Source of the DNA: CAWUEX02 sp038148375 | Lineage (GTDB): Bacteria; Pseudomonadota; Alphaproteobacteria; Rhodospirillales; Rhodospirillaceae | Direction of reading: 5' to 3' | NCBI GenBank assembly: GCA_038148375.1 | Contig: JAYQVH010000012.1 | Span: 1 to 64,000 of the forward strand | Length of the DNA: 64,000 nt | In this document: positions 34,553 to 44,178 of the stretch, piece after piece | How positions within the stretch are numbered: the stretch's first letter is position 1 | Layout of the letters: each line of letters opens with the position of its first letter | Translations under genes and position numbers: made by a program | Notes under the pieces: model-generated | The model's input: the letters and a program-made list of their open reading frames with translations, nothing else | What the model was told of the DNA's origin: nothing | Databases searched by the model: none

Positions 34553-35521
34553 ATGACCGACACCGATACACCCCTCAGCCGCCGTGCCATGCTTGCCGGC
34601 AGCGCCGGGCTCGCCGCGACTGCCGCGGCTGGTTCGATTGCGCAGGCCGCGACAACACCGTCCCTCACTGGCCCCTATCTGGACCTCACCACCGGCGAAG
34701 GAAACATGCTGGCGATGGCCCGCATCGTCGGCGACCTGGATATCGGTAAGGTCAAGCACGGCTGGTACCGCGGCGTTGGCATGGGGTTCCGACCGGGGGA
34801 AGCGGGCCGTGATCTGTTCGGCGTCATGGGCATGGGCTCGGGCCGGCTGATTCCGTTCGAGGATAAGCCGGGCTTCACCAACGTGCGCCGTGAATGCGGG
34901 TATTATTACGACCTCGAAACCGGTGAAGTGCTCGACACCTGGGTTAATCCCTACACCAATGAAGACGTTGAAGTGCTCCATATCGCCAACCCGCAGATCA
35001 ACCGGCCGATCGAACCGGTGATTCGCGGCTCGCGCCTTTACGACGATCCAGTCGAAGCGGAGAAAGCGGCACAACCTTATTTGCTCGACTGGCAGGTTGC
35101 CGGCGACATGCTGTTTGCCGAGCAGCACAGCCATATCTATGCCAAAAACCCGCTCGATCCCGAGGTGTGGAAGCGGGAAAGCTCTGGCGAAATGGTCCGC
35201 ATCACCGACAGCACGAGTTATGTGTGCTCCCTCGCCGACATGCAGAACCCGGATCTCACCACCATCGATGAATCGGGTAAATGGGTGCATGTACGCCCAT
35301 GGCAGCCCTTTATGCTGATGGGTGATGCGCCCGGCTTTTTCATGTTCCGGTGCTTCACCGGCAGCGCCTCGAACTTAAGCGACATGCCCCAGGACATTGT
35401 CGCGGTGGTCGAAGAACGGAATCCGGATTTCCTGACCGCGCCGACAGAGATCAAACCAAGCGTGCCGGGACTGGTGCGTTTCATGCGCGACCGCACACCG
35501 GCGCCGCCGCGCGCGGACTAG
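34553..35521 (+). CDS. DUF1838 family protein, Tat-exported (first of a tandem pair)
   Basis: The start is taken at ATG 34553, next to a Tat signal (PLSRRAMLAGSAGLAATAAAG). The 322-residue product shows the DUF1838 layout: YLDLTTGEGNMLAMARIVGDL, RECGYYYDLETGEVLDTWVNPYTNE with the aromatic/acidic block, and a C-terminal WQPFMLMGDAPGFFMFRCFTG segment. It is related to 19145-20050, for example YYDLETGEVLDTWVNPYTNE against YYTDFETDQVIRSFTNPLTGE. A TTG 6 bases earlier is an alternative start. The function of the family is unknown; export suggests a periplasmic ligand or substrate. Confidence 0.86.
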   Translation: MTDTDTPLSRRAMLAGSAGLAATAAAGSIAQAATTPSLTGPYLDLTTGEGNMLAMARIVGDLDIGKVKHGWYRGVGMGFRPGEAGRDLFGVMGMGSGRLIPFEDKPGFTNVRRECGYYYDLETGEVLDTWVNPYTNEDVEVLHIANPQINRPIEPVIRGSRLYDDPVEAEKAAQPYLLDWQVAGDMLFAEQHSHIYAKNPLDPEVWKRESSGEMVRITDSTSYVCSLADMQNPDLTTIDESGKWVHVRPWQPFMLMGDAPGFFMFRCFTGSASNLSDMPQDIVAVVEERNPDFLTAPTEIKPSVPGLVRFMRDRTPAPPRAD

Positions 35522-35530
35522 GAGGTCGTT

Positions 35531-36370
35531 ATGCCCCTTTCCCGCAGACATGTTCTGGCCGGTGGTGCCGTCACTGCGGCACTGGTCGGCGCGCGCAGTA
35601 CAGCGCACGCCGCCACAGCTTGGAATTTCAATGACCCGCAGACCGCGTTAGACGCGTATGTGCGCATGCGCAATCGCGATGACGGCAAAAAATCCTACAC
35701 CCGTTATTCCGGCACCTTCTTCGCAAAGGTAGAAGGCGAGACCGCTGTTCCCATCCTTGGCATCGAAGGCATGAGTTGGGGAACATGCAAACGCCAGGAC
35801 GACGGCACTTACGTCTACTCCATGCAGGAAGCCGGCTATCACACCCGCCTTGGTACAACCGAGATTGTGGACGAGTGGGACAACCCGATCACGGGCGCAA
35901 CCGTTCAACCCAGACACTACCGGTCCGGCCAGACCAGCGTGTTCGCCCCCGGTGCGGTTCTGCGGCCCAATGCGCCGCCGGTTGAGGGATTGGAATTCAA
36001 AGGCGTGATTTCGCCCATCACGGTGATTGGCGATACCGCCTGGGGCAGCGAAGACCTGTACGTGAAATTTCCCAATCCGCGGGAGCGCTACAACGACGAG
36101 CAGGAGTGGAGCGGACCGTTCCGTGTCGCCAACTCGCTGGCAACCCACTCGGCGCTGGTCGCCGATATCATCAACGCGGACCGCGACTTCGTGCCGTCAA
36201 CCATGGCGTACACAACGCTGAACAGCTGGCGGCCTTGGATGAAGATGGGACAGACACCGGGTATCATCAGCTGGCGTCTCAAGGGACGGAAGTTCGAATC
36301 TGCGGATGAGATCGGCGATTGGCTGCTTGACCGTGTCGCAAACGATCATCCGGATTTACTGGAAGCCTGA
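35531..36370 (+). CDS. DUF1838 family protein, Tat-exported (second of a tandem pair)
   Basis: ATG 35531 follows an AGGAGG sequence. The 279-residue product has a Tat signal (PLSRRHVLAGGAVTAALVGA) and DUF1838 features: LDAYVRMRNRDDGKKSY in the N-terminal repeat, EIVDEWDNPITG aligning with the VLDTWVNPYTNE block of its neighbour, and WRPWMKMGQTPGIISWRLKG near the end. It starts 9 bases after the previous gene stops, so the two share a transcript and probably act together. It converges with the RraA-like gene. Confidence 0.85.
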   Translation: MPLSRRHVLAGGAVTAALVGARSTAHAATAWNFNDPQTALDAYVRMRNRDDGKKSYTRYSGTFFAKVEGETAVPILGIEGMSWGTCKRQDDGTYVYSMQEAGYHTRLGTTEIVDEWDNPITGATVQPRHYRSGQTSVFAPGAVLRPNAPPVEGLEFKGVISPITVIGDTAWGSEDLYVKFPNPRERYNDEQEWSGPFRVANSLATHSALVADIINADRDFVPSTMAYTTLNSWRPWMKMGQTPGIISWRLKGRKFESADEIGDWLLDRVANDHPDLLEA

Positions 36371-36394
36371 AAGGCCTGATCGCGATACCGGCAA

Positions 36395-37108
36395 TTAACG
36401 CCAGATGATGCGGTCCATGTTTTTAAGCTTATCTTCGATCTTGCGGCGGGCGTAGTAGGGCTCGTCTTCCTCTTCGCGCGCGGGGTACTTGCCCCCTTCA
36501 GGACGCTTGGCGCCGTCTTTGCGATCACCGGCCGTTTCTTTGACAATATCGGCAATCCAGTCCTTGGGCACGACGACCACGCCGTCCTCATCGCCGAGGA
36601 TGAGATCGCCCGGATTGACGATCACACCACCGCAGATGGCTGGGACGTTGATCCATCCCGGCCTATCAGCTTTGTTGGACCTGGCGATGGTACCGCGGCA
36701 GAACACGGGGATGTTTTCGCGCTTGCGGATGATTTCCGACGTCAGCACGTAGCCGTCGACGATGATGCCGACCCCGCCCACTTCCCGTATGCCGTTGGCC
36801 ATGGAAGCACCAAAAGCGGCGGCGCGGGTATCGCCGCCCGCGTCAACGACAAGGACATCGCCGGGTTTGATGTACTTGCCCGCGAACATTGACATCAGCA
36901 CGTCGTCGGTGTGCTCGGGCCTCACGGTGACCGCCGGCCCGCACACGCGCCATTCGCGCTCGAGCGGCTTGATGCCCGGATCCATGGTATAGCGGGGCCC
37001 GACCTCGCCACCGACCAGACACACGTACAGGTCCTTCGCCTTCTCGATCAGATCGGCGGATGGCCGCTCAAAATCGGCGACGATCTCGTAAGAGCGTCCC
37101 TTAGCCAT
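36395..37108 (-). CDS. RraA-like family protein (oxo-acid aldolase/decarboxylase-like)
   Basis: The 237-residue protein matches the RraA/HMG aldolase superfamily: GPAVTVRPEHTDDVLM, GDVLVVDAGGDTRAAAFG, GGVGIIVDGYVLTSEIIRKRENIPVFCRG and the GDLILGDEDGVVVVP metal-site block. Some members regulate RNase E; many others are Mg2+-dependent aldolases or decarboxylases of 4-hydroxy-2-oxo acids, used in aromatic ring catabolism. The catabolic surroundings favour an enzyme, which I infer only from context. An extra Lys/Glu-rich C-terminal tail (after about residue 205) is unusual. Confidence 0.85.
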   Translation of the reverse strand: MAKGRSYEIVADFERPSADLIEKAKDLYVCLVGGEVGPRYTMDPGIKPLEREWRVCGPAVTVRPEHTDDVLMSMFAGKYIKPGDVLVVDAGGDTRAAAFGASMANGIREVGGVGIIVDGYVLTSEIIRKRENIPVFCRGTIARSNKADRPGWINVPAICGGVIVNPGDLILGDEDGVVVVPKDWIADIVKETAGDRKDGAKRPEGGKYPAREEEDEPYYARRKIEDKLKNMDRIIWR

Positions 37109-37312
37109 ATTTTGACATCCCCTTGTCTGGCATGCGCCTCACACTGGCGTTTGCCGAATAGTCCTTACCATGATGCCGCGGCGCGACTCCAACACCAATC
37201 ACTTCTCGGCTAGCGAACACGCCCCTACGGTAAAGCCGTGGCCAGAGGCGATGCCGGGAATCGACGACGACCTCACAGCCGGATCATGGCGGCGACCGCC
37301 CGTCAAACCGGC

Positions 37313-39028
37313 CTAAGGTGCTGCCACGCCATCGCGATACCCAAGGTCCGGCGGCACGCGCCGCTGAGTCGCCTGTTCGAACGCGTACGCCAGCGCCAGC
37401 AAGCGCGGCTCGCTGCACGCCGTGCCGCTGAACGTCACATTCAATGGCGCCGGCTTGGGATCAAAGCCGTCAGGAAATCCATCACCGTTGGCGACCATCC
37501 CGAACGGCACGGTGACCGACGGATATCCGGCTTTGGCGAGGAAACTGCTGCCGCGGCTGCCGGCGAAGATCACGGCATCGAGATTATGCTGACCGAGTGC
37601 GGCATCAACGCCGTCAGCCCCAGCCAAACGAATATCGTCGGCACGATCCCGTTCGTACCTGGCACGGTCCTCTGGCAACGAGGGGTCCATTTCATCGGAG
37701 ATGTCCATCGAGTCCTGGCCGTACTTAAGCGTACCGAGGTTTTCATTGGCGGCGTTCCAGGCACGCATCTCGGTCAGATCAGAGACTGGCGCCGCATCGC
37801 CGAGGCTTTTGAGCCAGTCGTTGATGTCGCGCTTAAAGCCATACTTAAGGACAATGGAACACTCATCGTCTTGGCCTTTGAACAGCGGCCCGCGCGAACA
37901 CGAACCTCGCACCAGAACGTTATTGTCCCAGTCCTCATCCACGGCGCTGGGAATATCTGCGGGATCGATCACCGTCGCACCAAGATCGCGCAGAATGGCG
38001 ACGGCTTCGTTCATCATCGCGACCTGGTCTGCGGGTACGCCGCCACTCGGGTTCTCCGCGCGCGGCAGCGTGTGCGGCGCGATGAACCAGGCGCGGGGCA
38101 CTCCGATACGCGCCCCTTTCAGCGCATCCTTCTGAAGGTATTGGGTGTAATCGCGTCCCGGCGGCGGCGTGCAGATTCCTGTCGCGGGATCGTTGGGATC
38201 AGGTCGCGCGCTTTCCATGGCGCCGAGCATGATCGCCGCATCGGTGACGGTGCGCGCCATCGGCCCGGCGGTGTCCTGATCGTAGGTCACCGGAATCACG
38301 CCCCAGCGGCTCACCCTACCGACGGTCGGTTTCACGGCGGCCAGCATCGCTGCCGAGGACGGGCCGATGATAGACGTCGTGGTCTCGGTTCCGACATTGG
38401 CAGCCCAGAAGCTGGCTGCCGTGCCGCCGCCTGAAGACGAACTGCCCGTCGGCAGGACGCCGCGGCCGTCATTGAGCGGCGGACGCGGTTCGCGACGGAT
38501 GTCGTACGGATTGAACGCGTAGCCGCCGACCGCGGAATAGTTGTTGGCCATGCCGAGCACCATCCAATTGGCCATTTCAGTCAACACCGTCTTGGCGAGG
38601 ATGATGGCGCCGGCAGCGCGCAGATTGGCGACCAACGTGGCATCATAGGGTGGGATGAATCCTTCAAGCGCGATTGTGCCGCCGGTTGTCGGCATGTCGA
38701 TGGTGTGAATGTTGTCCTTGATGGCGACCGGGATACCGTGCAGCGGCCCCCTCACCTGGCCCGCGGCACGCTCGGCGTCCAAGCCATCCGCGATATCCAG
38801 CGCCCTATGATTGACGGCGAGGCTGGCGTTGATCTCGTTTTCATGCATGCCCATGCGGGCGAGATACTGGGTGACGAGATCTCGTGACGTGACGCGGCCG
38901 TCCGTCAGCGCAGCCTGCATTTCCGGAATGGTCGCCTCGACGATGGAAAACTCCGCCGCCTCACCGCGCGCAGCCACGAGCAAGACCAAGCCAACGAAAA
39001 TCGAACGGACGACATATGTCATCTCCAC
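37313..39028 (-). CDS. Exported amidase (amidase signature family)
   Basis: The 571-residue protein has a short signal peptide (TYVVRSIFVGLVLLVAARGEA) and the Ser-Ser-Lys triad region: Lys104 (GIPVAIKDNI), the Ser/Gly-rich GSSSSGGG at 195-202 and a nucleophile Ser at 219 in GTETTTSIIGPSS. The last segment usually reads with Gly-Gly or Asp-Gly before the Ser; the Thr-Thr here is uncommon. The C-terminal half carries DAVIFAGSRGSSFLAKAGYPSVTVPFG, normal for exported amidases that hydrolyse amides of amino acids or drugs. Met3 (39022) is an alternative start. No clear partner is adjacent, although the RraA-like gene lies 204 bases downstream on the same strand. Confidence 0.9.
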   Translation of the reverse strand: MEMTYVVRSIFVGLVLLVAARGEAAEFSIVEATIPEMQAALTDGRVTSRDLVTQYLARMGMHENEINASLAVNHRALDIADGLDAERAAGQVRGPLHGIPVAIKDNIHTIDMPTTGGTIALEGFIPPYDATLVANLRAAGAIILAKTVLTEMANWMVLGMANNYSAVGGYAFNPYDIRREPRPPLNDGRGVLPTGSSSSGGGTAASFWAANVGTETTTSIIGPSSAAMLAAVKPTVGRVSRWGVIPVTYDQDTAGPMARTVTDAAIMLGAMESARPDPNDPATGICTPPPGRDYTQYLQKDALKGARIGVPRAWFIAPHTLPRAENPSGGVPADQVAMMNEAVAILRDLGATVIDPADIPSAVDEDWDNNVLVRGSCSRGPLFKGQDDECSIVLKYGFKRDINDWLKSLGDAAPVSDLTEMRAWNAANENLGTLKYGQDSMDISDEMDPSLPEDRARYERDRADDIRLAGADGVDAALGQHNLDAVIFAGSRGSSFLAKAGYPSVTVPFGMVANGDGFPDGFDPKPAPLNVTFSGTACSEPRLLALAYAFEQATQRRVPPDLGYRDGVAAP

Positions 39029-39143
39029 TCCCTCCGAGCATCAGACACGAAAACCATTTTGAGTTTGATAACACTGCGCCGCCCAGGACCTAAGAGGCAA
39101 GGGCTACCCGGCGCCGCGGCTGATAGAGATCAGTGCGCTGGGC

Positions 39144-39734
39144 TTATTGGAAGATGGCCATGAAGATGGCGGAAGCCTGGCGTTCAAACTCGGCCAGCTG
39201 GTCCGCAGAAATCGGAGTGTCCGTTGGGGTAACCAGTACTTCACCGCCAACCGAGATCGGCGCGTCACTGCCCGTTTGCCCGATGGTCAAGACCGGGGCG
39301 CCCAATCCGTTACACGCAAATCCTGAGCCGTCAGTATTCTGGCTCAGGAGAACTTCGAGAGAAAAGTTTACGCTGGTACCGGCGAGCAAAGATTCGACGT
39401 CACATGCGACATCGACAGCCGCGCCCGGCGCTCCGCCGACCTCAATTTGGCCGGCGGTCGGGAGCGGGACGAGAGCCGGAGACAACAGCTGAAGAAAAAA
39501 TCCATCGTCGGCTCCGCCGGTCAAGACGCCGGCATCGATAAGCGTGGTCATCAGATCACCAAACTCAAGCAGGTCGATCGCCGAGATTGAAACCAATGGA
39601 CGCAGAGATGCCGCAACCTGAACAGATGAACTTGGGGCTCCGGAATCAAATGCACGAACGGCCTCCGATCCTGACATGCAGAGACCAAGAGCGATCGCCA
39701 AGCCGCCAATCTGTGTCCGTAAAGAAATGCGCAT
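39144..39734 (-). CDS. DUF4402 protein, likely fimbrial subunit or adhesin
   Basis: The 196-residue product has a signal peptide and a DUF4402-type Ig-like fold: SVQVAASLRPLVSISAIDLLEFGDL at the start, and the VDVACDVESLL Cys with a second Cys at FACNGLG. It is the last gene of the fimbria-like locus and is less similar to the other two subunits. The extended C-terminus (PTDTPISADQLAEFERQASAIFMAIFQ) is helical and differs from the usual final beta strand, so it may be a tip protein rather than a shaft subunit. The gap 39735-39855 shows nothing else. Confidence 0.75.
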   Translation of the reverse strand: MRISLRTQIGGLAIALGLCMSGSEAVRAFDSGAPSSSVQVAASLRPLVSISAIDLLEFGDLMTTLIDAGVLTGGADDGFFLQLLSPALVPLPTAGQIEVGGAPGAAVDVACDVESLLAGTSVNFSLEVLLSQNTDGSGFACNGLGAPVLTIGQTGSDAPISVGGEVLVTPTDTPISADQLAEFERQASAIFMAIFQ

Positions 39735-39855
39735 TACCTCTGGCTACAACAAATTCAAGATTTGTCACGGGTATCTTATCGACTCAGAATTATCTACTAT
39801 TACGAGAACTCAACGTTCACGTGTCAAGCGAATAAAGCGCAGAATTGTAAGGCTT

Positions 39856-42696
39856 TTACGGCGCCTCAAAGTTGATATCAGCGACAAATGGCTGTTCGGC
39901 CGTAAGCAAAACATCCCTATATTGCAGAGACTTACCTGACATTTCAGGAATTTGTCCGGACTGGTTCTCGGAGGCCTGAGGAGCGCTAAACTGAATTCGG
40001 TATTTTCCGAGCGGTAAGTCCGAAAAATAGTAATAGCCATCAAATTCCGTCCGCGTCCGCGCCGCGATTCTGCTCGATTCGTCGAGCAGCAGAACTTCGG
40101 CCCGCGCGACCCCTTCTTCATCGGCCAGCTCGGCCGTGACGTCAGTCAGAACGAACCCGTCGATTTCTCCAGTGACGCGTATCGGAAAATCAATGATGGG
40201 CAAGACGCCTGGACGGGTCTGGACCACGACGTGACTTTGCACCGGCCGGTATGTCACATCCGGCAGAGTACGCTGATCGATGGTAATGATCGTTTGCGGC
40301 CCCGGCATCAGGTTGGGCACCCAGGCCACACCCGTGAAGTCTGTCGTGTTTTCGGCCCGGCGCCGCGTTCCGGAAACGACGATGTTTGGTAAGGTCGCCT
40401 CACTGTCATCGAATACACCATTGGCATTGGCGTCAACGAAAACCCGCACACCGAGAATGGTTGCCCCGCTGCGCTCCTGGGCGCCGGCAAAGCGATAATT
40501 GATAGCTTGGTTTTTCGGCAACAACGCCGTGCGCAGATTCAATCCCAGCACGTAGTTGCCGCGTGTATCGACAGACGGCGCAATACCGACAGAAACTTTG
40601 TCGAAGGCGACACTGAAATCCAATCCGAAAATCGTATTCTTGCTGGCGAACTCCCGGTCGACATCGAGGGTCGCGGTGATATCGCGACTGAACCGTTTGC
40701 GCGCCTGCAAGGACGCGGTCTGAAGAAACCGGTCCTGGGTGAAACTGTAGTCTGCTTGCAGCCGGTAAAGTACACCGCCCCTCTGACCGCGCACGGCTGC
40801 GGTCCCGGAGACCGCTGTGGGTACGGCGTTACCACCAAACCAGTTCACACCGATGGCATTGCTGGCACTCCATCCTGCGTAATTCACTGCGAGCCGGTGG
40901 TCGAAGGTGTATGCCGTCGGCTGGGCAATTCGTTGTTCGCGTGACAGCTCTAGTCTCTGTCCGACACCGACACGCCCGAACTTGATGGGGCGATGGCCAA
41001 CACCCAGGGCGGTTTCGGTTCGCGCCTTCGTGCCGTCCAGGGGAGGATTGAAACGTTCGAGATGGGAAACGAACGCATCGATATCGCCAAACCGAGTCTG
41101 CAACTCACTGGCGAGCGTATAACTGCCTTCCTCTTCCATCGCACCGTCGATGGATGCGTAGACGCCCCCGACACTCGCGCGGGTTCCGGCAAACAGGGCG
41201 CCCTGCTCCGTACGCCGACCGATCGTGCCGTATGTTCCTCCGGCGACGACCGAAAGCATATCGGTAAACCCGTATTCGAAGCGGGCCACCAGCGCCGGCT
41301 CGTCCGACAACGCCTGACCGCCGATACTGAGCAAGGTATCGGACGACTGAACGATGCCAACTTCATAGGCAAGCGTGCCGGCCGGCAGCAATCCGGGACC
41401 GAGAAAAACACGCTCGGTGCGCTCGTCGACTTCTCCGTTCGGACCATAGGCGACAATTCGGAATTCGTTCGCGCCGAGCCGCAACGACAGAGTCGAAAAC
41501 TCATACTGACCGTCACCCCCGATGGATTGAAAGCCGATCAGGCGATCGTCCTGATACAACTCCACATCCCAGCCGGGCGGCACCGTGCCAATGAGTACAA
41601 AGTCATTGGCCTGGGAAACGCGGTTGGACCCGATGTTCGAGACGTATGCGCCGCGCCCGCGCCGGACGGCCGCCAGCACCGGAACCGCCGGCATAAGAAT
41701 GTCGCCGAGTGCAATGGTGGTCGCTTGCAGCGGACCCAACATGGACGCCGAAGGATCTTCCCGTTGCAGCAGGACGTCAAAGGTATCCAGACTTATTCCG
41801 TTTCCATTTCGGTAAGTTCCAAGTGCGTTCAGCGACGACGAGAAACCAAGCAGGTCACCTTCCGTCTGAACGCTCAGCGTTCCGAAACGCGTCGTATTCC
41901 CACCGCTCTTCGACACCGACCCGGCGGCTGTAATGTTAACCGCCGGCGCCGCGGCCCACTGATACGGAACCTTGATGGCGCCCGACTCATCAAGCTGACG
42001 TCCGCCGGCCGTGGACAACAATCCGCGCTGGGTTTGCCGCTCGGCGGCACGTTGAAATGCGAGCGGCTCCTGCGGTTCGACGAGCAACAACAATCTCAGC
42101 AGATCGGGTTCGATGGTGACCGGAAACCAAGCTTCGAGCAGTGCAACAGACACATAGATGTCGTCGTCGTGCAACTCGATGTCGGCGGCGGTGTACGGGA
42201 ACACGTTTCCGCCTGCCACGACGATCTCACCACCGATACTGAGCCTAAACGTCCGCTCTTCCGATAAGAACCAGCCCTCCGCGATGCCGGAAAAAGGATC
42301 CACCTGAATGGGAAACGACAGCAATGAACTCAAGGCGCCCAAACCGATGAGGATGTCGCCGCGCGCCCGGCGATATCCAAAAACGAAATCTCCCTCAAAC
42401 AAGGTCCGGCCAACCCGCACCGCGAATATGACCGATTGATCCTCGGGACGCTCGATCCGAGTTAAGCCGGTGGCCTCGTCAAACGTTGTGACGACGTCCG
42501 CCGTCTCGAATGCCTGGGCGAGCAGAGTGTCTTCAAATTGTGAGGGGGTCGAAACATTGTCGCGCGCGGCGGCCGTGGCGACCAAACACGCAAGGGCCAT
42601 CAGCCCCAGCGGAAGCGAGCTGCGTGTCTGGCGGGATATTCTTCGAAAAATGCGGAAACGGCTACTGCAAGGGAACGACGAGTTCGTTGAGCACAT
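39856..42696 (-). CDS. Usher-like outer-membrane protein of an alternative chaperone-usher system
   Basis: The 946-residue protein has a signal sequence (LPLGLMALACLVATAAARD), a soluble N-terminal part, then a long beta-strand region (about 350-760) with alternating aromatic and polar residues, and a C-terminal SdrB/carboxypeptidase-regulatory-like domain with an acidic DANANGVFDDSE loop of the Ca-binding type. A plug-like block SVSKSGGNTTRFGTLSVQ and NDFVLIGTVPPGWDVELYQD resemble outer-membrane ushers. Position between the chaperone and the subunits supports an export role. The start overlaps the chaperone gene by 35 bases; a Met at 42600 is an alternative but would cut the signal peptide. 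Confidence 0.75.
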   Translation of the reverse strand: MCSTNSSFPCSSRFRIFRRISRQTRSSLPLGLMALACLVATAAARDNVSTPSQFEDTLLAQAFETADVVTTFDEATGLTRIERPEDQSVIFAVRVGRTLFEGDFVFGYRRARGDILIGLGALSSLLSFPIQVDPFSGIAEGWFLSEERTFRLSIGGEIVVAGGNVFPYTAADIELHDDDIYVSVALLEAWFPVTIEPDLLRLLLLVEPQEPLAFQRAAERQTQRGLLSTAGGRQLDESGAIKVPYQWAAAPAVNITAAGSVSKSGGNTTRFGTLSVQTEGDLLGFSSSLNALGTYRNGNGISLDTFDVLLQREDPSASMLGPLQATTIALGDILMPAVPVLAAVRRGRGAYVSNIGSNRVSQANDFVLIGTVPPGWDVELYQDDRLIGFQSIGGDGQYEFSTLSLRLGANEFRIVAYGPNGEVDERTERVFLGPGLLPAGTLAYEVGIVQSSDTLLSIGGQALSDEPALVARFEYGFTDMLSVVAGGTYGTIGRRTEQGALFAGTRASVGGVYASIDGAMEEEGSYTLASELQTRFGDIDAFVSHLERFNPPLDGTKARTETALGVGHRPIKFGRVGVGQRLELSREQRIAQPTAYTFDHRLAVNYAGWSASNAIGVNWFGGNAVPTAVSGTAAVRGQRGGVLYRLQADYSFTQDRFLQTASLQARKRFSRDITATLDVDREFASKNTIFGLDFSVAFDKVSVGIAPSVDTRGNYVLGLNLRTALLPKNQAINYRFAGAQERSGATILGVRVFVDANANGVFDDSEATLPNIVVSGTRRRAENTTDFTGVAWVPNLMPGPQTIITIDQRTLPDVTYRPVQSHVVVQTRPGVLPIIDFPIRVTGEIDGFVLTDVTAELADEEGVARAEVLLLDESSRIAARTRTEFDGYYYFSDLPLGKYRIQFSAPQASENQSGQIPEMSGKSLQYRDVLLTAEQPFVADINFEAP

Positions 42697-43492
42697 CGGT
42701 TTCGCTCCGCGACTCTGCCATCACCTTAACTTTAAGCTGACCTTCGGTCGGCTGCCGCCCATTCGGCCAAGTTGGCACGAAGGACTTCGTAATCCAATCC
42801 CGTTCGCGGTAAATTCTCACGATCGATGATTCAACCACCTCTTCAGAGCGTCCGTTTGGCCGGAGCCATTCGACCGCGACCCGCGCCGCCGCGTCCGCGT
42901 TTCCATCGCGTGTCAACTTTACCTGCACCGCGTCTTCGATAACTTCCGCCTCAGCCACCGACATGCGCGAGCCGAATTCACCCACCGCAACAACGACGGG
43001 GATCGCGATGTTGAACCGGAATCCGATTCCGAAGCTCATGCCGCCGGATGACCCGCTCCCTTGCGACGGCGCGCCATCTGTGACATCGACTGCGCGGAAC
43101 ACAAGGTGCGTGCGGTACGTTCCGTCCTCGACCTGGGAAGCCCGCCGCCCGAGGACACGAATGGTTTGTGTTTCACCAGGTTGCAACACGAATTGGCGCG
43201 GTGAAAATCGAATCATCCGGCGTGCGGAATGCTCCATCGCATCGACCCGGGAGGTCACGCCTGTTTCGGTCATTGAGTAGTCTTCGAGTGTCAACGCGTA
43301 AGACGCAGTTCGCTCCGTCCTATTTGTCACGGTCAGAACTTCCGACCAGCGATTGTCGAACAATTCCACCCGCTGAGGCGAGATAAACAGCGGCGCCTGA
43401 GCTGCGGCTGCCGAAGCAAATCCGAGCAGAACCAGATGAGCTAGCGCACCGCACAAGAGCCTGCTCGTATTCAGACCAACTAAACGACTCAT
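42662..43492 (-). CDS. PapD-like fimbrial chaperone
   Basis: The 276-residue protein has a signal peptide (LLCGALAHLVLLGFASAAAAQ) and the chaperone N-terminal Ig domain: LFISPQRVELFDNRWSEVLTVTNRT, MIRFSPRQFVLQPGETQTIRVLGRR, then a donor-strand domain with FNIAIPVVVAVGE. It would cap the DUF4402 subunits in the periplasm and pass them to the usher-like protein. Its ATGA overlap with the upstream DUF4402 gene indicates coupled translation. Confidence 0.88.
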   Translation of the reverse strand: MSRLVGLNTSRLLCGALAHLVLLGFASAAAAQAPLFISPQRVELFDNRWSEVLTVTNRTERTASYALTLEDYSMTETGVTSRVDAMEHSARRMIRFSPRQFVLQPGETQTIRVLGRRASQVEDGTYRTHLVFRAVDVTDGAPSQGSGSSGGMSFGIGFRFNIAIPVVVAVGEFGSRMSVAEAEVIEDAVQVKLTRDGNADAAARVAVEWLRPNGRSEEVVESSIVRIYRERDWITKSFVPTWPNGRQPTEGQLKVKVMAESRSETDVLNELVVPLQ

Positions 43493-44046
43493 GGCACCAC
43501 CATCTCGACTAGAATCGGAACACCGCCAGCATTTGCAGTATCATAATCGCCGCTGCTTTCAATGCCGCTCGTCGCCAACGTAGCACCTATAAACGCCGTG
43601 TTCGGGGCGTTATTGCCGGACGTCAATTGGGCCACATTGAGACCGACACCAGCACAGGCGACTGTACCCTGTCCGCCCGGCGCCGCACCAGAACCCACCG
43701 CAATCTCAATAGCGGTGAGCGTGATGGTGTTGGTCCCGTTGGATAACGTGGCCGTCGCCGCACAAGAAATATCCACCGTCGTTCCGCTTTTTCCGCTGAC
43801 GCGGATTTCACCGACCTCGCCGAACCCGCCGCCGCTTAAACCGCCGGAGTAAGTAATCGACGCATTGGTTCCAAGCGCCGCAGTCCCCGGGATGGCTGCG
43901 AGATCCATGATACCGAAACTTAAGTCCGCGCGGACCTGCAAAGACTGGCCAACCGCCGAATTGCTGTTCAGCACAAGGATCACAGCCAGCCCAAGGGAGA
44001 GCAGCTTGAAACAACCGAGGATGAATTTGTTCAGCACATTAGACAT
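43489..44046 (-). CDS. DUF4402 protein, likely fimbrial subunit
   Basis: I prefer the ATG at 44046 (SNVLNKFILGCFKLLSLGLA signal peptide) to the ATG at 44061. The roughly 185-residue product has the DUF4402 pattern: SLQVRADLSFGIMDLAAIPG, a VDISCAATATLS Cys and an ACAGVGLNVAQL Cys, likely a disulfide pair, and a final strand DYDTANAGGVPILVEMVVP. The polar, Gly/Ser/Thr-rich surface suits an extracellular pilus subunit. It is translationally coupled to the chaperone gene. Confidence 0.84.
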   Translation of the reverse strand: MSNVLNKFILGCFKLLSLGLAVILVLNSNSAVGQSLQVRADLSFGIMDLAAIPGTAALGTNASITYSGGLSGGGFGEVGEIRVSGKSGTTVDISCAATATLSNGTNTITLTAIEIAVGSGAAPGGQGTVACAGVGLNVAQLTSGNNAPNTAFIGATLATSGIESSGDYDTANAGGVPILVEMVVP

Positions 44047-44178
44047 GACGATGTCTCGCATAGGGTGTCCAAAATCTACCGCGGTCTGCCTCAGCCTGGA
44101 AATGGGAACGCATGCGCCTTAGCGCGTGCGTCCCAGACCGGCCAATTAAAGACAGGAACCTTCAGTAGAACGGCCGGT

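Noticed and set aside
40993..42267. Plus-strand open frame of 424 codons
   Set aside because: It is the reverse of the usher-like gene and has no support from motifs or gene context.
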